Source: Brasilonema sennae CENA114
Lineage (GTDB): Bacteria > Cyanobacteriota > Cyanobacteriia > Cyanobacteriales > Nostocaceae
NCBI RefSeq assembly: GCF_006968745.1
Contig: NZ_CP030118.1
Span: 248,001-312,000, forward strand
Length of the DNA: 64,000 nucleotides
Direction: 5' to 3'
Shown: piece by piece, positions 19,399-29,144 of the stretch
Layout of the letters: each line of letters starts with the position of its first letter
Numbering within the stretch: position 1 is the stretch's first letter
Position numbers and translations under genes: made by a program
The notes under the pieces: generated by a model
The model's database searches: none
What the model was told of the DNA's origin: nothing
The model's input: the letters and a program-made list of their open reading frames with translations, nothing else

Positions 19399-20236
19399 CT
19401 GCCAAGAATTTCATGTCTGTTGGTTCTATTCTCATGTTCGCAGACGGCAACCAATTTCTCGTTTCCCGCAAAGGCAAGTAATACGGGGATCGTCTTCGGC
19501 GATGAGAATCCAATTCATGGATTGCAGCCTCAACACAAAAAGTTATACCCTTTCACGAAAATCCTGATACATTTCACTTCCCCCTTCGGGTATCTCCTGC
19601 ACAGACGCTACTTTGTAAGTCCCAAAGGGACACGCTTACGCGTATCTCCTGCACAGACGCTCTTGCAACGCTCGATTCGTGCGCTTGCGCTTACGCAGTC
19701 GCCTGGCTGTCGGGAAACCCTACCAAGAGCGCTGTCTCACCTACTCCCCCTACTCCCCCATATGTATCAACGTTAAAGTGAAACGGTATTAGGCGAATAA
19801 CACTAGATCCATGACCCAGACGACTAGAAAGCTCGATCCATTTTTCCTCTTCCTTTGCGTTCTTTGCGTCTTTGTGGTTTTTTTTCTTCCCCTCAAAGTT
19901 GCCTTGGTAGAGTACTAGTTCAAAGCCAGGAATAGGTAAAATCTACCCTTCGGGAAGCCGCTTTGCGTCTACATGGGGGCTAGACGATCAGAATTTAAAT
20001 CAAACAAATTTTGGAATATCCAACTACCGAGGGGCACTCGGAAAGTTAACCCTTGGGAGCCAGTGCGTTGCGGGGGTTCCCAAGGCAGCTTTTGGGGGGA
20101 AGCGGAGGAACATAACGTGCCGCCCCGTTGTAGCACCTGGCGTGGAGAGAACCACCTCTGGATCAGATACCGCAAGGGGTCTAATCTAAGTGGACTCGTT
20201 GAACCAAGAATCCCTGTGGCTTTAGCACAGGGAGTG
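19399..20236. other. Repeat-rich intergenic region
   Basis: 838 bases without a convincing gene. Dispersed repeats dominate: two copies of a block with ATCTCCTGCACAGACGCT (19590 and 19655), related to the insert in the UPF0284 gene and to DNA near 62335; CTACTCCCCC repeats near 19745; and the palindromic repeat at 20057-20143. Short open frames across it are read through these repeats. Confidence 0.6.
20057..20143. repeat. Second copy of the tnpB-insert repeat, with an internal extension
   Basis: It starts GAGCCAGTGCGTTGCGGGGG and ends CCCCGTTGTAGCACCTGGCGT-like, exactly as the 45-bp insert in tnpB, but has about 42 extra bases at the centre. The shared ends define the limits of the element. 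Confidence 0.75.
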
Positions 20237-20509
20237 TCAAGAAACAAATGTACCTAGCATCACCCCTAAAATTGCGATTATTGGCAAGGAATAGCGAAAT
20301 ATGTACTCACCTTGAGTGGAGTCGTTATTCATATAATCAATTAGGCACTTGTACCACAGACAAAGCGTCAACGCCAAAATGAAGAAAACAAACACAAACT
20401 TGTACAAAGGTGAAGCAATGAGTAATGCAGTACTATACCCAAATAGCTGACTAGCATTGTACAAACCTGTTGTTACACAAACTCTACGTATAAATTGATC
20501 TGATGTCAT
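20237..20509 (-). CDS. Small membrane protein of unknown function
   Basis: 90 residues with two or three hydrophobic segments (FVFVFFILALTLCLWYK and LPIIAILGVMLGTFVS, plus a weaker one near 25-40). It starts with an ATG and ends inside the repeat-rich region. No family recognised and no clear ribosome site, so it may be real or a chance open frame; the evenly spaced hydrophobic segments favour a real gene. Confidence 0.45.
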   Translation of the reverse strand: MTSDQFIRRVCVTTGLYNASQLFGYSTALLIASPLYKFVFVFFILALTLCLWYKCLIDYMNNDSTQGEYIFRYSLPIIAILGVMLGTFVS

Positions 20510-20848
20510 ATTTTTGATATATTCGGAAGTCAGCCGGTCTTTTCGTTATATTTCTTATTAGCTTGTTTTTAGCTCGCTTTATTAATTATTGTCTGGAATT
20601 TTTGCATGTAAATACCAGGGGTAATTTATACCATTTTCAAAAGTCAGTGATCTGAATCCTCTCGCTAAGTACAACGGTAACTAGTTAAAATTCCCAACTT
20701 CTTAGCTCCAAGCTGTCCGAAGTTCGCGACGACGAGCTTGTTTTTCTTTTTCTTGGCGATCGCGCAACTCTACACAACCGTTGACATACAGCAGAATTCA
20801 GGAATCAGAAGTAAAAAGGTCTTTATGTCTAGCTTTTAGACCTCGGTA
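20510..20848. other. Intergenic region with possible gene debris
   Basis: No intact gene. On the minus strand at about 20705-20787 one frame reads a charged stretch (LRDRQEKEKQARRRELRTAW) ending in a stop, which looks like the C-terminal tail of a lost coding sequence. It cannot be assigned. Confidence 0.3.
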
Positions 20849-21013
20849 TTATACCTCACTTACCTGCAATGTGCTGTAATCTGCCTCAAGTTGGTTCAAA
20901 AATCTGGATTGTTTGGATAATGCAAACGCATCTTCTAATCGACTCCCGCGATGCACCTGATAGCTTTCGTCTTTTTGCTGCTTATCCCACTCGATTGCTG
21001 CCTGACAAATCCA
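20849..21013 (-). pseudogene. Fragment of a STAND/WD40-type NTPase protein
   Basis: The minus strand encodes AAIEWDKQQKDESYQVHRGS followed by RLEDAFALSKQSRFLNQLEADY. This resembles the stretch between the NTPase and the C-terminal repeats of large cyanobacterial WD40 or AAA-like proteins (pattern W...gr..S.L.hr.s.Le.A). No NTPase motif or repeat domain remains around it, so it is read as a remnant. It sits directly upstream of the intact NACHT gene on the other strand. The assignment is from memory of the pattern. Confidence 0.35.
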
Positions 21014-21160
21014 GGACTTACGCAACTGGCACAACGTGAGCGCTATATTTATTACATAAATATTACTCTGCACAGTAAGCAGCGAAGTTATCGCTGTGTT
21101 AGATGACCTGAGAAACAACGCACCAGAAATTTATGCTCGTTTGGCGATATAGTTAGGGCA

Positions 21161-24109
21161 ATGGCGATAAGTAGCGACATCATCCAAAAATTATTGCGTC
21201 TGCTTAGACCGCTTATGCAAAGCGAAAGTCAGCGTAGAGGATATTTAATGCGATCTGCGCAAAGCGCAGCAGCGAAGCTATCGCTAGGCATGGATACACC
21301 TGTATTAAATCGCTTGTTGTTCAATCAACCTGTAGATACTTTCATCACAGATATGTTGAGAGAACTGGTAACCTTAAGCGAAACGACTGCTTGTGAACCT
21401 GCACTTTGTGCGTTGTTGGAAGTGATTCGTAAAGATGGAGGGCCAGATCTAGAGGTAAGCATAGATGAACTCCTGCAAGGAATTCGAGAGGAACTTCGGC
21501 GATCGCCTAAATCCTCTGGAGTATCGCCTCTATATCCTCATCCTCAGTTCCAGACATATCTAGAAAATATCGCCCAGAAGTATCAGCAATGGTCGAATAT
21601 GTATACGTTGACCGATGCCGAGGGTAAAGTATTTGACGTGGATATGATGGTGCAAACACGGCAACCTAAACAACGAGAAGGAACGCCAGGTGAAGGAAAA
21701 CAGGAAAAACTTGAGCGGTTGCCCGTGTTGGAGGGTATCCGTAAATATGCTAAAAACCATGTAGTATTGATAGGTAAACCTGGTTTGGGAAAGTCCACAG
21801 CTTTACAACGGTTGCTGTGGGAAGAAGCACAAGCAGCAATTCAGGGAGAAAAGCGAAAAATTCCGGTTTTGGTAGAACTGCGCAACTGGGATACTTCGGT
21901 AGAAACTTTGATTTACAAGTTTTTGCGAAAGCACAAGCAGCGCGTTGATATTAATAAAATTGAAGACTTACTAATTGACGACGAATTATTGCTGTTGATG
22001 GATGGGTTGAACGAATTACCCTGCGATGAAGCACGCGATAAAGTAGCACGATTCCGTCAAGATTACCCCGAAACACCAATGATTTTTACCACGCGGGATT
22101 TAGGTGTGGGGGGAAGTTTAGGAATTGACAAGCAACTGGAAATGCAACCCCTGACAGAAGAACAGATGCGAGAGTTTGTGCTTGTGTATCTCCCAGAACA
22201 CGGTGAGCAAATGTTGCAGCAGTTGGGAAATAGACTGCGGGAGTTGGGGGAAACTCCGTTGATATTGAAGATGCTGTGCGATGTATTTATTCAAAAACGG
22301 GAAATTCCCAAAAGTCGGGGAGATTTATTTCGTCAGTTTGACAGTACAGTTAACAAGCTCAAAGAAGAAAAAGAAACTGTTCCCGTTGCGGAAGGATTGC
22401 GACGTTGGAAAGCAGAATTATTGCAGCATCTAGCATTTGTGATGATGCAACCCGAAAATCCCCAAGCCAACCCTACAGATTTTCGACTGTTAATTTCTCG
22501 TCGCCAAGCGGAAACAATTTTAGAGGATTTTCTCAAAGGTAGCGTAGAGTATCCCGCGCAAAAAGCGAAGGAATGGTTAGAAGGTTTGCTGAAACATTGC
22601 TTGCTGGAGAGTAAAGCTTCCGAATCAGAGCAAGTTTTGATTCAATTTCACCATCAGCTTTTTCAAGAATATTATGCGGCAGAATATTTGCTGAGGTTGT
22701 TACCTAACTTGAGCGATGCGAAGTTAAAGCGCGATTATTTGAATTATCTTAAGTGGACGGAAAGTATAGCGATCGCATTGGCTTTGGTAGAGGATGAAGC
22801 TTTAGCTGTGGGGGTGGTGCGGTTAGCGTTGGATGTGGATTTGATGTTGGGTGCGCGGTTAGCGGGTGAGGTGAAGGAGGAGTTTCAGGAGAAGACGGTA
22901 GGGTTGGTTTTGGGGTTGGGGGTTAGGGAGTTAGTAAAGATTAAGCTTTTGGGTATTACTCGTTCTCAATTTGCTTTTGTATATTTAGAACGTAGATTAT
23001 ACGATCAAAGTTCATCTATTCCTTCCGGTATTATCTTTGAATTAATAAATATCGGTGGCGTTAGAGCAATTAATGCTTTAATACAGGCTTTACAGCATAA
23101 AGACTATAAAGTTCGTAGTCTAGCCGCATGTCAATTAGGAGATATCCACAATCAACAAGTGGTAGATGCTCTTATTTTTGCTTTACAAGATGAAGAATTT
23201 GAGGTTCGTCGCCAAGCCGTATGGGCATTACAGAATTGCATCATGTGGATTGGCGATCTTAAGGCAATAAATCCTCTCGTTTCTGCTTTACAAGATGAAG
23301 AATCTGAAATTCGTTCCTGTGCTGCTTATGCATTAGATTTATCGAAATACTACATCAGCATCGATGAAGCAGTGCTTAATATCGTAGATATCTATTATGA
23401 AAATGAAGAACCGGATCGTGATTGGATTGATGAAGATGCAGAGCGTTATGTTATAAATCAGGTAAACCAAGCAGCATGGCATATATCTTTGACTTATGAT
23501 TGTACATTGGAGGCAGAAGGTTATGACGCTGCTGTAAGCGCTATAATTAAATGCCTACAAAATCAAAGTTCATATATTCGTGAAGCTGCAATAGAAGAAC
23601 TAGGAAAAATCTGCAACGACAGAGTAAAAGATAGAGCTATTGATGCTCTTATTCCTTTCTTAAAATCTAAAGAATTTAACAAACGAAGTAAAACCGCAGA
23701 TGTGTTAGGGAAAATAGGCAATCAAGGGGCTATAGAACCTCTAATATCTGCTTTATTTGACGATGAATACTACATTCGTTGGAGAATTCATACAGCATTG
23801 GCGAATATTTCTACATTGAAAAACTTGCCCCAGATGTGGGAAATATGGTTAACTGATGTTCACCAAACAACTCAAAACTTGTCTCAGATGCTTGAACTGT
23901 GGGTAACTGACATTCAGGACACAAGCCATATAATTTTAAAAATTCAAGAACGCTGCAAATTTTACAACCATGAAATTTTCCATTCACCCCCAATAAAAGA
24001 AACAAAATCAACACCTACTAGCTCTACAACTATAATTAATTCCGAAATAGTACAAATTATAGAGATAAATGAAGGTGATGTCATCGGTAAGAAAACAACT
24101 GAAACCTAA
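21161..24109 (+). CDS. NACHT-domain NTPase with C-terminal HEAT repeats
   Basis: 982 residues. The N-terminal 100 residues are helical (LLRPLMQSESQRRGYLMRSA) and resemble effector-associated adaptor domains. A NACHT domain follows: Walker A GKPGLGKST near 207, Walker B LLLLMDGLNELP near 280, then MIFTTRD and the winged-helix region. From about 630 to 910 there are HEAT-type repeats (for example AINALIQALQHKDYKVRSLA). The last 25 residues carry SEIVQIIEINEGDVIGKK, which recurs in the partner protein at 24186. Such signal-transducing NTPases act in bacterial immunity or programmed death, with the repeats as sensor. No effector enzyme domain is seen in this protein. Confidence 0.88.
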   Translation: MAISSDIIQKLLRLLRPLMQSESQRRGYLMRSAQSAAAKLSLGMDTPVLNRLLFNQPVDTFITDMLRELVTLSETTACEPALCALLEVIRKDGGPDLEVSIDELLQGIREELRRSPKSSGVSPLYPHPQFQTYLENIAQKYQQWSNMYTLTDAEGKVFDVDMMVQTRQPKQREGTPGEGKQEKLERLPVLEGIRKYAKNHVVLIGKPGLGKSTALQRLLWEEAQAAIQGEKRKIPVLVELRNWDTSVETLIYKFLRKHKQRVDINKIEDLLIDDELLLLMDGLNELPCDEARDKVARFRQDYPETPMIFTTRDLGVGGSLGIDKQLEMQPLTEEQMREFVLVYLPEHGEQMLQQLGNRLRELGETPLILKMLCDVFIQKREIPKSRGDLFRQFDSTVNKLKEEKETVPVAEGLRRWKAELLQHLAFVMMQPENPQANPTDFRLLISRRQAETILEDFLKGSVEYPAQKAKEWLEGLLKHCLLESKASESEQVLIQFHHQLFQEYYAAEYLLRLLPNLSDAKLKRDYLNYLKWTESIAIALALVEDEALAVGVVRLALDVDLMLGARLAGEVKEEFQEKTVGLVLGLGVRELVKIKLLGITRSQFAFVYLERRLYDQSSSIPSGIIFELINIGGVRAINALIQALQHKDYKVRSLAACQLGDIHNQQVVDALIFALQDEEFEVRRQAVWALQNCIMWIGDLKAINPLVSALQDEESEIRSCAAYALDLSKYYISIDEAVLNIVDIYYENEEPDRDWIDEDAERYVINQVNQAAWHISLTYDCTLEAEGYDAAVSAIIKCLQNQSSYIREAAIEELGKICNDRVKDRAIDALIPFLKSKEFNKRSKTADVLGKIGNQGAIEPLISALFDDEYYIRWRIHTALANISTLKNLPQMWEIWLTDVHQTTQNLSQMLELWVTDIQDTSHIILKIQERCKFYNHEIFHSPPIKETKSTPTSSTTIINSEIVQIIEINEGDVIGKKTTET

Positions 24110-24185
24110 CCAATATTCAGATTCCCGACAACTTGTGCGAAGTCGAGAATCTATATCCGTGTTGACCTCTTAAAAGAGGTAACAA

Positions 24186-24542
24186 ATGTCACAAAAATCC
24201 AAAGCATCTAAATACAACTTTGAAAAATCTGAAGTAGTGCAAATTATCGAAGAGAATCAAGGTACTGTTATAGGTAAAAATGTTGCAGAGAAAACCCCAG
24301 CCGAAGCTGCAAAGGAAATTCAAGATTTATTAGCACAACTGCAAACAAATTACCCGACAACAACAGAATATGAAAAACAAGCGTTTGTCAATAAGTTTAA
24401 TGACGAAGTGAAAACTAATTCCCGCGTTCGGGATGTCATTTTAGCAGGAGGGATTGAATTAATTAAAATGCTTTGTCCACCGTTGGGTATCCGGATTGAA
24501 ATGGGTAAAAGGTGGTTGGAAACTGCCCAGAAACAGAAGTAA
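24186..24542 (+). CDS. Small partner protein sharing the NACHT tail motif
   Basis: 118 residues, starting 76 bases after the NACHT gene with an AGAGGT ribosome site. Near its N-terminus lies SEVVQIIEENQGTVIGKN, matching the C-terminal tail of the upstream NTPase (SEIVQIIEINEGDVIGKK). The remainder (AAKEIQDLLAQLQTNYPTTT, then a GGIELIKML helix) resembles a helical module that is common at the C-terminus of cyanobacterial pentapeptide and other signalling proteins. No catalytic motif or membrane segment. Co-transcription and the shared motif suggest it binds the NTPase or a common ligand; that is inference. Confidence 0.75.
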   Translation: MSQKSKASKYNFEKSEVVQIIEENQGTVIGKNVAEKTPAEAAKEIQDLLAQLQTNYPTTTEYEKQAFVNKFNDEVKTNSRVRDVILAGGIELIKMLCPPLGIRIEMGKRWLETAQKQK

Positions 24543-24558
24543 CCAGCTTGCTGGTTAC
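24539..24558 (+). terminator. Hairpin at the stop codon of the NACHT partner gene
   Basis: Perfect 9-bp arms GTAACCAGC/GCTGGTTAC with a two-base loop overlap the TAA stop codon. There is no U-run after it, so it may be an mRNA-stabilising hairpin rather than a factor-independent terminator. Confidence 0.5.
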
Positions 24559-24626
24559 AAATCCAGGCAGTTTTGACGGCTAATGGAAAAATATAGTTAC
24601 AGTCGCCGAAAATTGATGCAAATTGA

Positions 24627-24670
24627 TGCTCGTTTAGCGAACAGGGTAACTGATGGTATTAAGTAGCGAT
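24627..24670 (+). repeat. Imperfect copy of the NACHT gene start region
   Basis: TGCTCGTTTAGCGA...ATGGTATTAAGTAGCGAT resembles 21134-21178 (TGCTCGTTTGGCGA...ATGGCGATAAGTAGCGAC), which spans the upstream region and first codons of the NACHT gene. Here the reading (MVLSSDT) soon hits a stop, so it is a remnant or recombination footprint. Confidence 0.5.
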
Positions 24671-24705
24671 ACTATGGCTTGTTGCGCGACGTGAAAGTTG
24701 TGCAT

Positions 24706-26154
24706 TTAGGACTTGCCAGTAGCTACTGGCTCATCAACTTGCGCCTCTTCCTGCTGTGGTGGTTGCTCTTCTTCCTGAGGTGGTAAGCCATAAATCGACC
24801 GATACAGGTTCACATACTCCTTGGCAGATTGATGCCAACTAAAGTCTTGACTCATACCGCGTTGTTGTAGCTGTTCCCAGTAATCCTTGTAACGGAAACC
24901 TTCCCATGCCCGTATCATACAGGTAAACAGGTCCAATGGTTCATAACGGTCAAAGCAATAACCAGTACCTGCATGGTTCGTTGGATCATGGTGGAATACA
25001 GTATCAACTAATCCCCCAGTACGACGGACAATTGGCACTGAACCGTAACGCAAAGCCATCATTTGGCTAATACCGCAAGGTTCAAAACGACTTGGCATGA
25101 GGAAAGCATCGGTACCCGCATAGATGCGACGAGCCAAGGCATCATTATAAAGTAAGTAAGTTGCCATGCGTCCGGGGTAGCGCGATGCGAGTTGCCACAT
25201 TTGGGTTTCGTAGTAGCGATCGCCCGTTCCCAACAAAACAAACTGTGCATCTGTGTACGCCAGGAACCGATCCAGAATATTCAATATCAAATCGATGCCT
25301 TTTTGTTCTACCAACCGCGTGACTATACCAATAAAAAATGCCTTGGAGTTCACTTCTAACCCTACTTCTTCTTGCAAAGCAATTTTGTTTGCTTTGCGTT
25401 TCTCTAAAGTATCAGCACTAAAGGTTTGGGCTATGTACTTATCGGTGGCTGGGTCGTAAACTTCTGTATCAATACCATTGATAATACCCGACAACTTACC
25501 GCTGATGAAAGACAATAACCCTTCTAAAGTTTCACCATAAGCGGCTGTCTGGATTTGCTCGGCATAAGTTGGGGAGACAGTATTCACCTTATCTGCAAAC
25601 TGTACTGCCGCTGCCATTGTGTTGTGTCCTTGCATATACCAAGGACACCAAGTCGTTTTCTCTAAAAACCAACGCCACGGACCTTGATATGCTAGGTTGT
25701 GTATCGTAAAAACAGTGCTGATATCAGGAGATTGATGCATCCACACAGGAATCATTCCTGTGTGCCAATCGTGACAGTTGACAATTTCCGGTTTCCAATA
25801 ATTCCAACAAAACTCCGCTGCCCCGTTGGCGAAGAATGTGAACCGCCAATCTTCATCTTCTCCACCGTAAATTCGCCGAGGCGAAAAAGCCGGGTGTCCA
25901 AATAAGTACAAGGGAACATCAGTACCAGGCAGAACAGTTTCGTAAACTGCAAAGCTTTGGAACATGGCAGATCCCCACCAAATTGGCTCGGTGGGAATTT
26001 CCATTTTGTCTGGTAGCATACCGTAGTAAGGCAAGAAGATCCGCACATCATGCCCCATGTCCCTCAAGATTTTGGGGAGTGCTCCGACAACATCACCCAT
26101 TCCACCAACTTTCGCAATGGGAGCTGCTTCTGCAGCCACAAATAAAATCCGCAT
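24706..26154 (-). CDS. glgA: Glycogen synthase (ADP-glucose-dependent)
   Basis: 482 residues. It transfers glucose from ADP-glucose to growing alpha-1,4-glucan. The N-terminus has the substrate-binding KVGG motif ([19 protein letters not shown]) and the C-terminal half has the GT5 signature region [19 protein letters not shown] with TGGLVDTV. It is complete, with a Gln/Glu/Pro-rich tail (about 455-482). It stands alone on the minus strand; the next gene in the same direction upstream is hemC, separated by tandem repeats. The call is firm. Confidence 0.97.
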   Translation of the reverse strand: MRILFVAAEAAPIAKVGGMGDVVGALPKILRDMGHDVRIFLPYYGMLPDKMEIPTEPIWWGSAMFQSFAVYETVLPGTDVPLYLFGHPAFSPRRIYGGEDEDWRFTFFANGAAEFCWNYWKPEIVNCHDWHTGMIPVWMHQSPDISTVFTIHNLAYQGPWRWFLEKTTWCPWYMQGHNTMAAAVQFADKVNTVSPTYAEQIQTAAYGETLEGLLSFISGKLSGIINGIDTEVYDPATDKYIAQTFSADTLEKRKANKIALQEEVGLEVNSKAFFIGIVTRLVEQKGIDLILNILDRFLAYTDAQFVLLGTGDRYYETQMWQLASRYPGRMATYLLYNDALARRIYAGTDAFLMPSRFEPCGISQMMALRYGSVPIVRRTGGLVDTVFHHDPTNHAGTGYCFDRYEPLDLFTCMIRAWEGFRYKDYWEQLQQRGMSQDFSWHQSAKEYVNLYRSIYGLPPQEEEQPPQQEEAQVDEPVATGKS

Positions 26155-26290
26155 GATAATGTGTGTTCCCTCGATTCTGCCTAGGTTCTAATTCCATGAC
26201 TAATAGGCTAATGCCCCACACACAGAGTGTTGATGCGCAGTGCCCACCCTACAATCTAACCACATATACTGGTCACCGAAAAGCTCAACC

Positions 26291-26325
26291 AGTTATCAGT
26301 TACCAGTTATCAGTTACCAGTTATC
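26291..26325. repeat. Heptameric tandem repeat (AGTTATC/AGTTACC)
   Basis: Five alternating heptamers AGTTATC and AGTTACC. It is 30 bases from a second heptamer array and lies between glgA and hemC. Confidence 0.85.
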
Positions 26326-26354
26326 AGGTAGAAAACGGACAAAGTCCACCCCTT

Positions 26355-26417
26355 GTTCACTGTTCACTGTTCACTGTTCACTGTTCACTGTTCACTGTTC
26401 ACTGTTTACTGTTCACT
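26355..26417. repeat. Heptameric tandem repeat (GTTCACT), 9 units
   Basis: Nine heptamers, eight GTTCACT and one GTTTACT. The array stops 3 bases from the hemC stop codon, so it forms the hemC 3' untranslated region. Confidence 0.9.
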
Positions 26418-26420
26418 GTT

Positions 26421-27392
26421 TCACGAACCCCGTTGAATCTCAGTGAAGATTTGATCCAAAATTTCTTGTGCTCCTTGTTGACGCAGTAGCTGTGCGAGTT
26501 CTTGACCTAGCTGTTCAGCATTTTGAGCTTTTCCTGTGACTGTATCTTTGACGAATTTTTGACCATCTACGCTTGCAACTATACCCGTTAGAGTCAAATT
26601 ATCTCCATTGATTTCAGTATTTACACCAATAGGAACTTGACAACCGCCCTCAAGTTCACGTAAAAAAGCTCGCTCAGCAAGACAGCGATCGCGTGTTTCT
26701 GGATGTTCAATAGCTTTGAGGATCGAGAGCAATTCGCTATCGTCTCCACGACATTCAATTCCCAAAGCACCTTGCCCAACGGCGTGCAGAGAAATTTCTT
26801 TTGGTAGACTTTGATGGATGCGATCGCCCATTCCCAATCGTTCCAAACCCGCAACTGCCAAAATCAGCCCGTCATACTCACCTGCATCTAGTTTTGCCAT
26901 ACGTGTGTTTAAATTTCCCCGCACATCTTTAAATGTTAAGTGAGGAAAATGATGCCGCAACTGTGCTAAGCGTCGTAGGGAGGACGTACCGATAACAGCA
27001 CCCTCTGGCAGTGTATCAATTTGCTTATCTTTGTGTTTTTCATGCACAACTAAAGCGTCTGCTGGGTTTTCTCGTTCTGTAATTGCTGCCAGAACTAACC
27101 CTTCTGGTAAGCGAGTCGGCAAATCTTTAAGAGAGTGAACAGCAAAATCAATCTCCTGGTTCACCATTCCTACTTCAAGTTCTTTGGTAAATAATCCTTT
27201 ATCGCCAATTTTAGCTAAAGCAACATCCAGAATTTTGTCACCCTGAGTGGACATGGTGTGAACATCAAAAGAGATATCAGGAAAGCTTTTCTTGAGTTGT
27301 TCTTGTACCCAATAAGTTTGAATCAGAGCCAGTTGGCTTTTGCGAGTACCAATACGGATTGTGCGTGGAGAACTGGAAACAACAGATGTCAT
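26421..27392 (-). CDS. hemC: Porphobilinogen deaminase (hydroxymethylbilane synthase)
   Basis: About 323 residues from the ATG at 27392 ([19 protein letters not shown]); an upstream start at 27425 would add an unlikely hydrophobic leader. The enzyme joins four porphobilinogens in tetrapyrrole synthesis, needed for chlorophyll, haem and phycobilins. Visible motifs are [13 protein letters not shown], the substrate-binding VHSLKDLPT and the dipyrromethane-cofactor cysteine in [10 protein letters not shown]. It is complete and cytoplasmic. Confidence 0.97.
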   Translation of the reverse strand: MTSVVSSSPRTIRIGTRKSQLALIQTYWVQEQLKKSFPDISFDVHTMSTQGDKILDVALAKIGDKGLFTKELEVGMVNQEIDFAVHSLKDLPTRLPEGLVLAAITERENPADALVVHEKHKDKQIDTLPEGAVIGTSSLRRLAQLRHHFPHLTFKDVRGNLNTRMAKLDAGEYDGLILAVAGLERLGMGDRIHQSLPKEISLHAVGQGALGIECRGDDSELLSILKAIEHPETRDRCLAERAFLRELEGGCQVPIGVNTEINGDNLTLTGIVASVDGQKFVKDTVTGKAQNAEQLGQELAQLLRQQGAQEILDQIFTEIQRGS

Positions 27393-27614
27393 AAAGAAAT
27401 ATATCAAGCAGGGAGATAAATTCACTTTATCTAGACTACCGCAGTGGGTGACTTATCAGCTTTGTGCCCGATTTGAGTTCACGATTATTCTCAGTTCTGT
27501 TTACATATCTTTATTAAGTTCTATAGCAATATGCTGAGGGCACAGTTAGGTTGTGCCCGTACAACCAACACCTACTCTGATGTTTAGAAACTTCCTGCTA
27601 GAAATCTCCTTTGC

Positions 27615-29144
27615 TCAGGTGGCAGGTGCAGTCGTCAAATTTTGGTTACACTCAAAGTAGAGACTGCTCAATTCTTCCAAGGAAACATCCGTCTGCTGTT
27701 CTGGATCAAGAAAGTAGGGATGGATTGGCAGCAGTTCAGCTTGCTCGCGTGGCTGTGGTGAAGACACAATCTGCTCGATCTGGTTCAGGTAGTTTTGGGC
27801 AGTAGTTTCCCAGGTGTACGTCTTGAGTACCCGTTGCTGACCTGCAACGGCAAAATGCTCCCACTCATTAGAATCGCATAGCAATCGCTCTAAACCCCGT
27901 GCAATATCAGCAGGGTCTTCTGGGTCAACAAGTACGCCATATTCTGTATCTCCCTCTCGCAGGCTCTCGCTAGGACCACCATTCTGAGTTGCGACTAATG
28001 GTAAGCCCGCAGCCGCTGCTTCTAAGGGAGCCAAGCCAAAGGGTTCATAAAGGGCAGTCAATGCAAACACCGAGCGCCGTTTAGCCATAAACCGATAAGT
28101 TGCAGCCAGTGCTTCTTGTCCTTCTGACAACCCAAATGCACAAATTTTGCCCGACAAGTCGTTTTCTTCGACCACTTTCCGGATGGGCGCTAAGACCTCT
28201 TCGGTTACTTCATCGCTAGTCAACTCTCGCAGCGGATCGTCCAGCCCCCCTGTCAAGAGCACCAAGTTGGCTCGTTCCTGAAGTGTTTGACTCATTGCAA
28301 AGGCTTGCACCAGCCCTAATAAGTTTTTTTTAGGTTCTAATCGACTGGATGCCAAAATGGCGGGCAAATCCCGACGTGATTCTGCAATATCCCGTGCCAA
28401 TCGCTCCTGAACCAGTTGGTAAATACCTTCCTCGTTTTCATAACGCTCTTGAGCACCAAAGATGGAGAAATCTGCTCCCGGTGGAATCACCGCAAAGCGA
28501 CTGTCGTTGTTGAAGTCCACTGCACCACAATAGACTCGGTGAGAGTACTGTTCAAAGCGTTCCTGTCGTGTACTAGTGATATTGATAGCCGAGCGATTCA
28601 TGCTCAGGCGTTCCGCTATTATGCGGTATCTGAACTGGAATTGCTCGTCTATTTGCGCCAAATTCTCTGCAGTGACCTCAAGTTTGTCTATCTTTTGGGC
28701 ACCGAGAGAATGACCTGTAAAGGTGAAAGGTATACTAGTTTTCTCCTCAATCAGAACGCCGCACAGTCCCCCATCAGCGTAATGGGCAGTCATAGCATCG
28801 GGTAACCCACCTTCCTCTTCATAAAATTTCAGAATATTGGGTACCCAATCACTTACCAGATGAGGCCATAAAAACTCTTTAGACACAAATTCTTTCGATC
28901 CTGCTGGTAAGCGGATGACACGGACGTTATCGACGCCTGGATAAGTGTCAAAAGGTTCAGCAAACTCTGGCCACTGGGGGTCAATGATTTGACGGGTGAG
29001 AATATCGACTTTGTGACCCTTTTGAGCTAATGCTATAGCGACTTGCTTGACGTAGATCAGCTGACCACCAAAATCTGGATGTTCTGATATATAACTACTG
29101 CTTGAATCAAAGTTACCCTGAGGGTTGACAAATCCAATGTGCAT
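27615..29144 (-). CDS. Sucrose-phosphate synthase-like GT4 glycosyltransferase
   Basis: 509 residues from the ATG at 29144 (MHIGFVNPQGNFD). The family makes sucrose-6-phosphate from a nucleotide sugar and fructose-6-phosphate; sucrose is a compatible solute in cyanobacteria. Supporting motifs are PDFGGQLIYVKQVAIALA, GHSLGAQK, the acceptor-side region INITSTRQERFEQYSH and the E-x7-E retaining-GT motif in ALYEPFGLAPLEAAAAG. There is no phosphatase domain. An upstream in-frame start (29270) adds 42 residues without family character. Sucrose synthase is the main alternative, but its long N-terminal domain is absent. Confidence 0.85.
   Translation of the reverse strand: MHIGFVNPQGNFDSSSSYISEHPDFGGQLIYVKQVAIALAQKGHKVDILTRQIIDPQWPEFAEPFDTYPGVDNVRVIRLPAGSKEFVSKEFLWPHLVSDWVPNILKFYEEEGGLPDAMTAHYADGGLCGVLIEEKTSIPFTFTGHSLGAQKIDKLEVTAENLAQIDEQFQFRYRIIAERLSMNRSAINITSTRQERFEQYSHRVYCGAVDFNNDSRFAVIPPGADFSIFGAQERYENEEGIYQLVQERLARDIAESRRDLPAILASSRLEPKKNLLGLVQAFAMSQTLQERANLVLLTGGLDDPLRELTSDEVTEEVLAPIRKVVEENDLSGKICAFGLSEGQEALAATYRFMAKRRSVFALTALYEPFGLAPLEAAAAGLPLVATQNGGPSESLREGDTEYGVLVDPEDPADIARGLERLLCDSNEWEHFAVAGQQRVLKTYTWETTAQNYLNQIEQIVSSPQPREQAELLPIHPYFLDPEQQTDVSLEELSSLYFECNQNLTTAPAT

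Noticed and set aside
19973..20257. Mirror-image open frames on both strands
   Set aside because: Both are translations of the palindromic repeat and its flanks.
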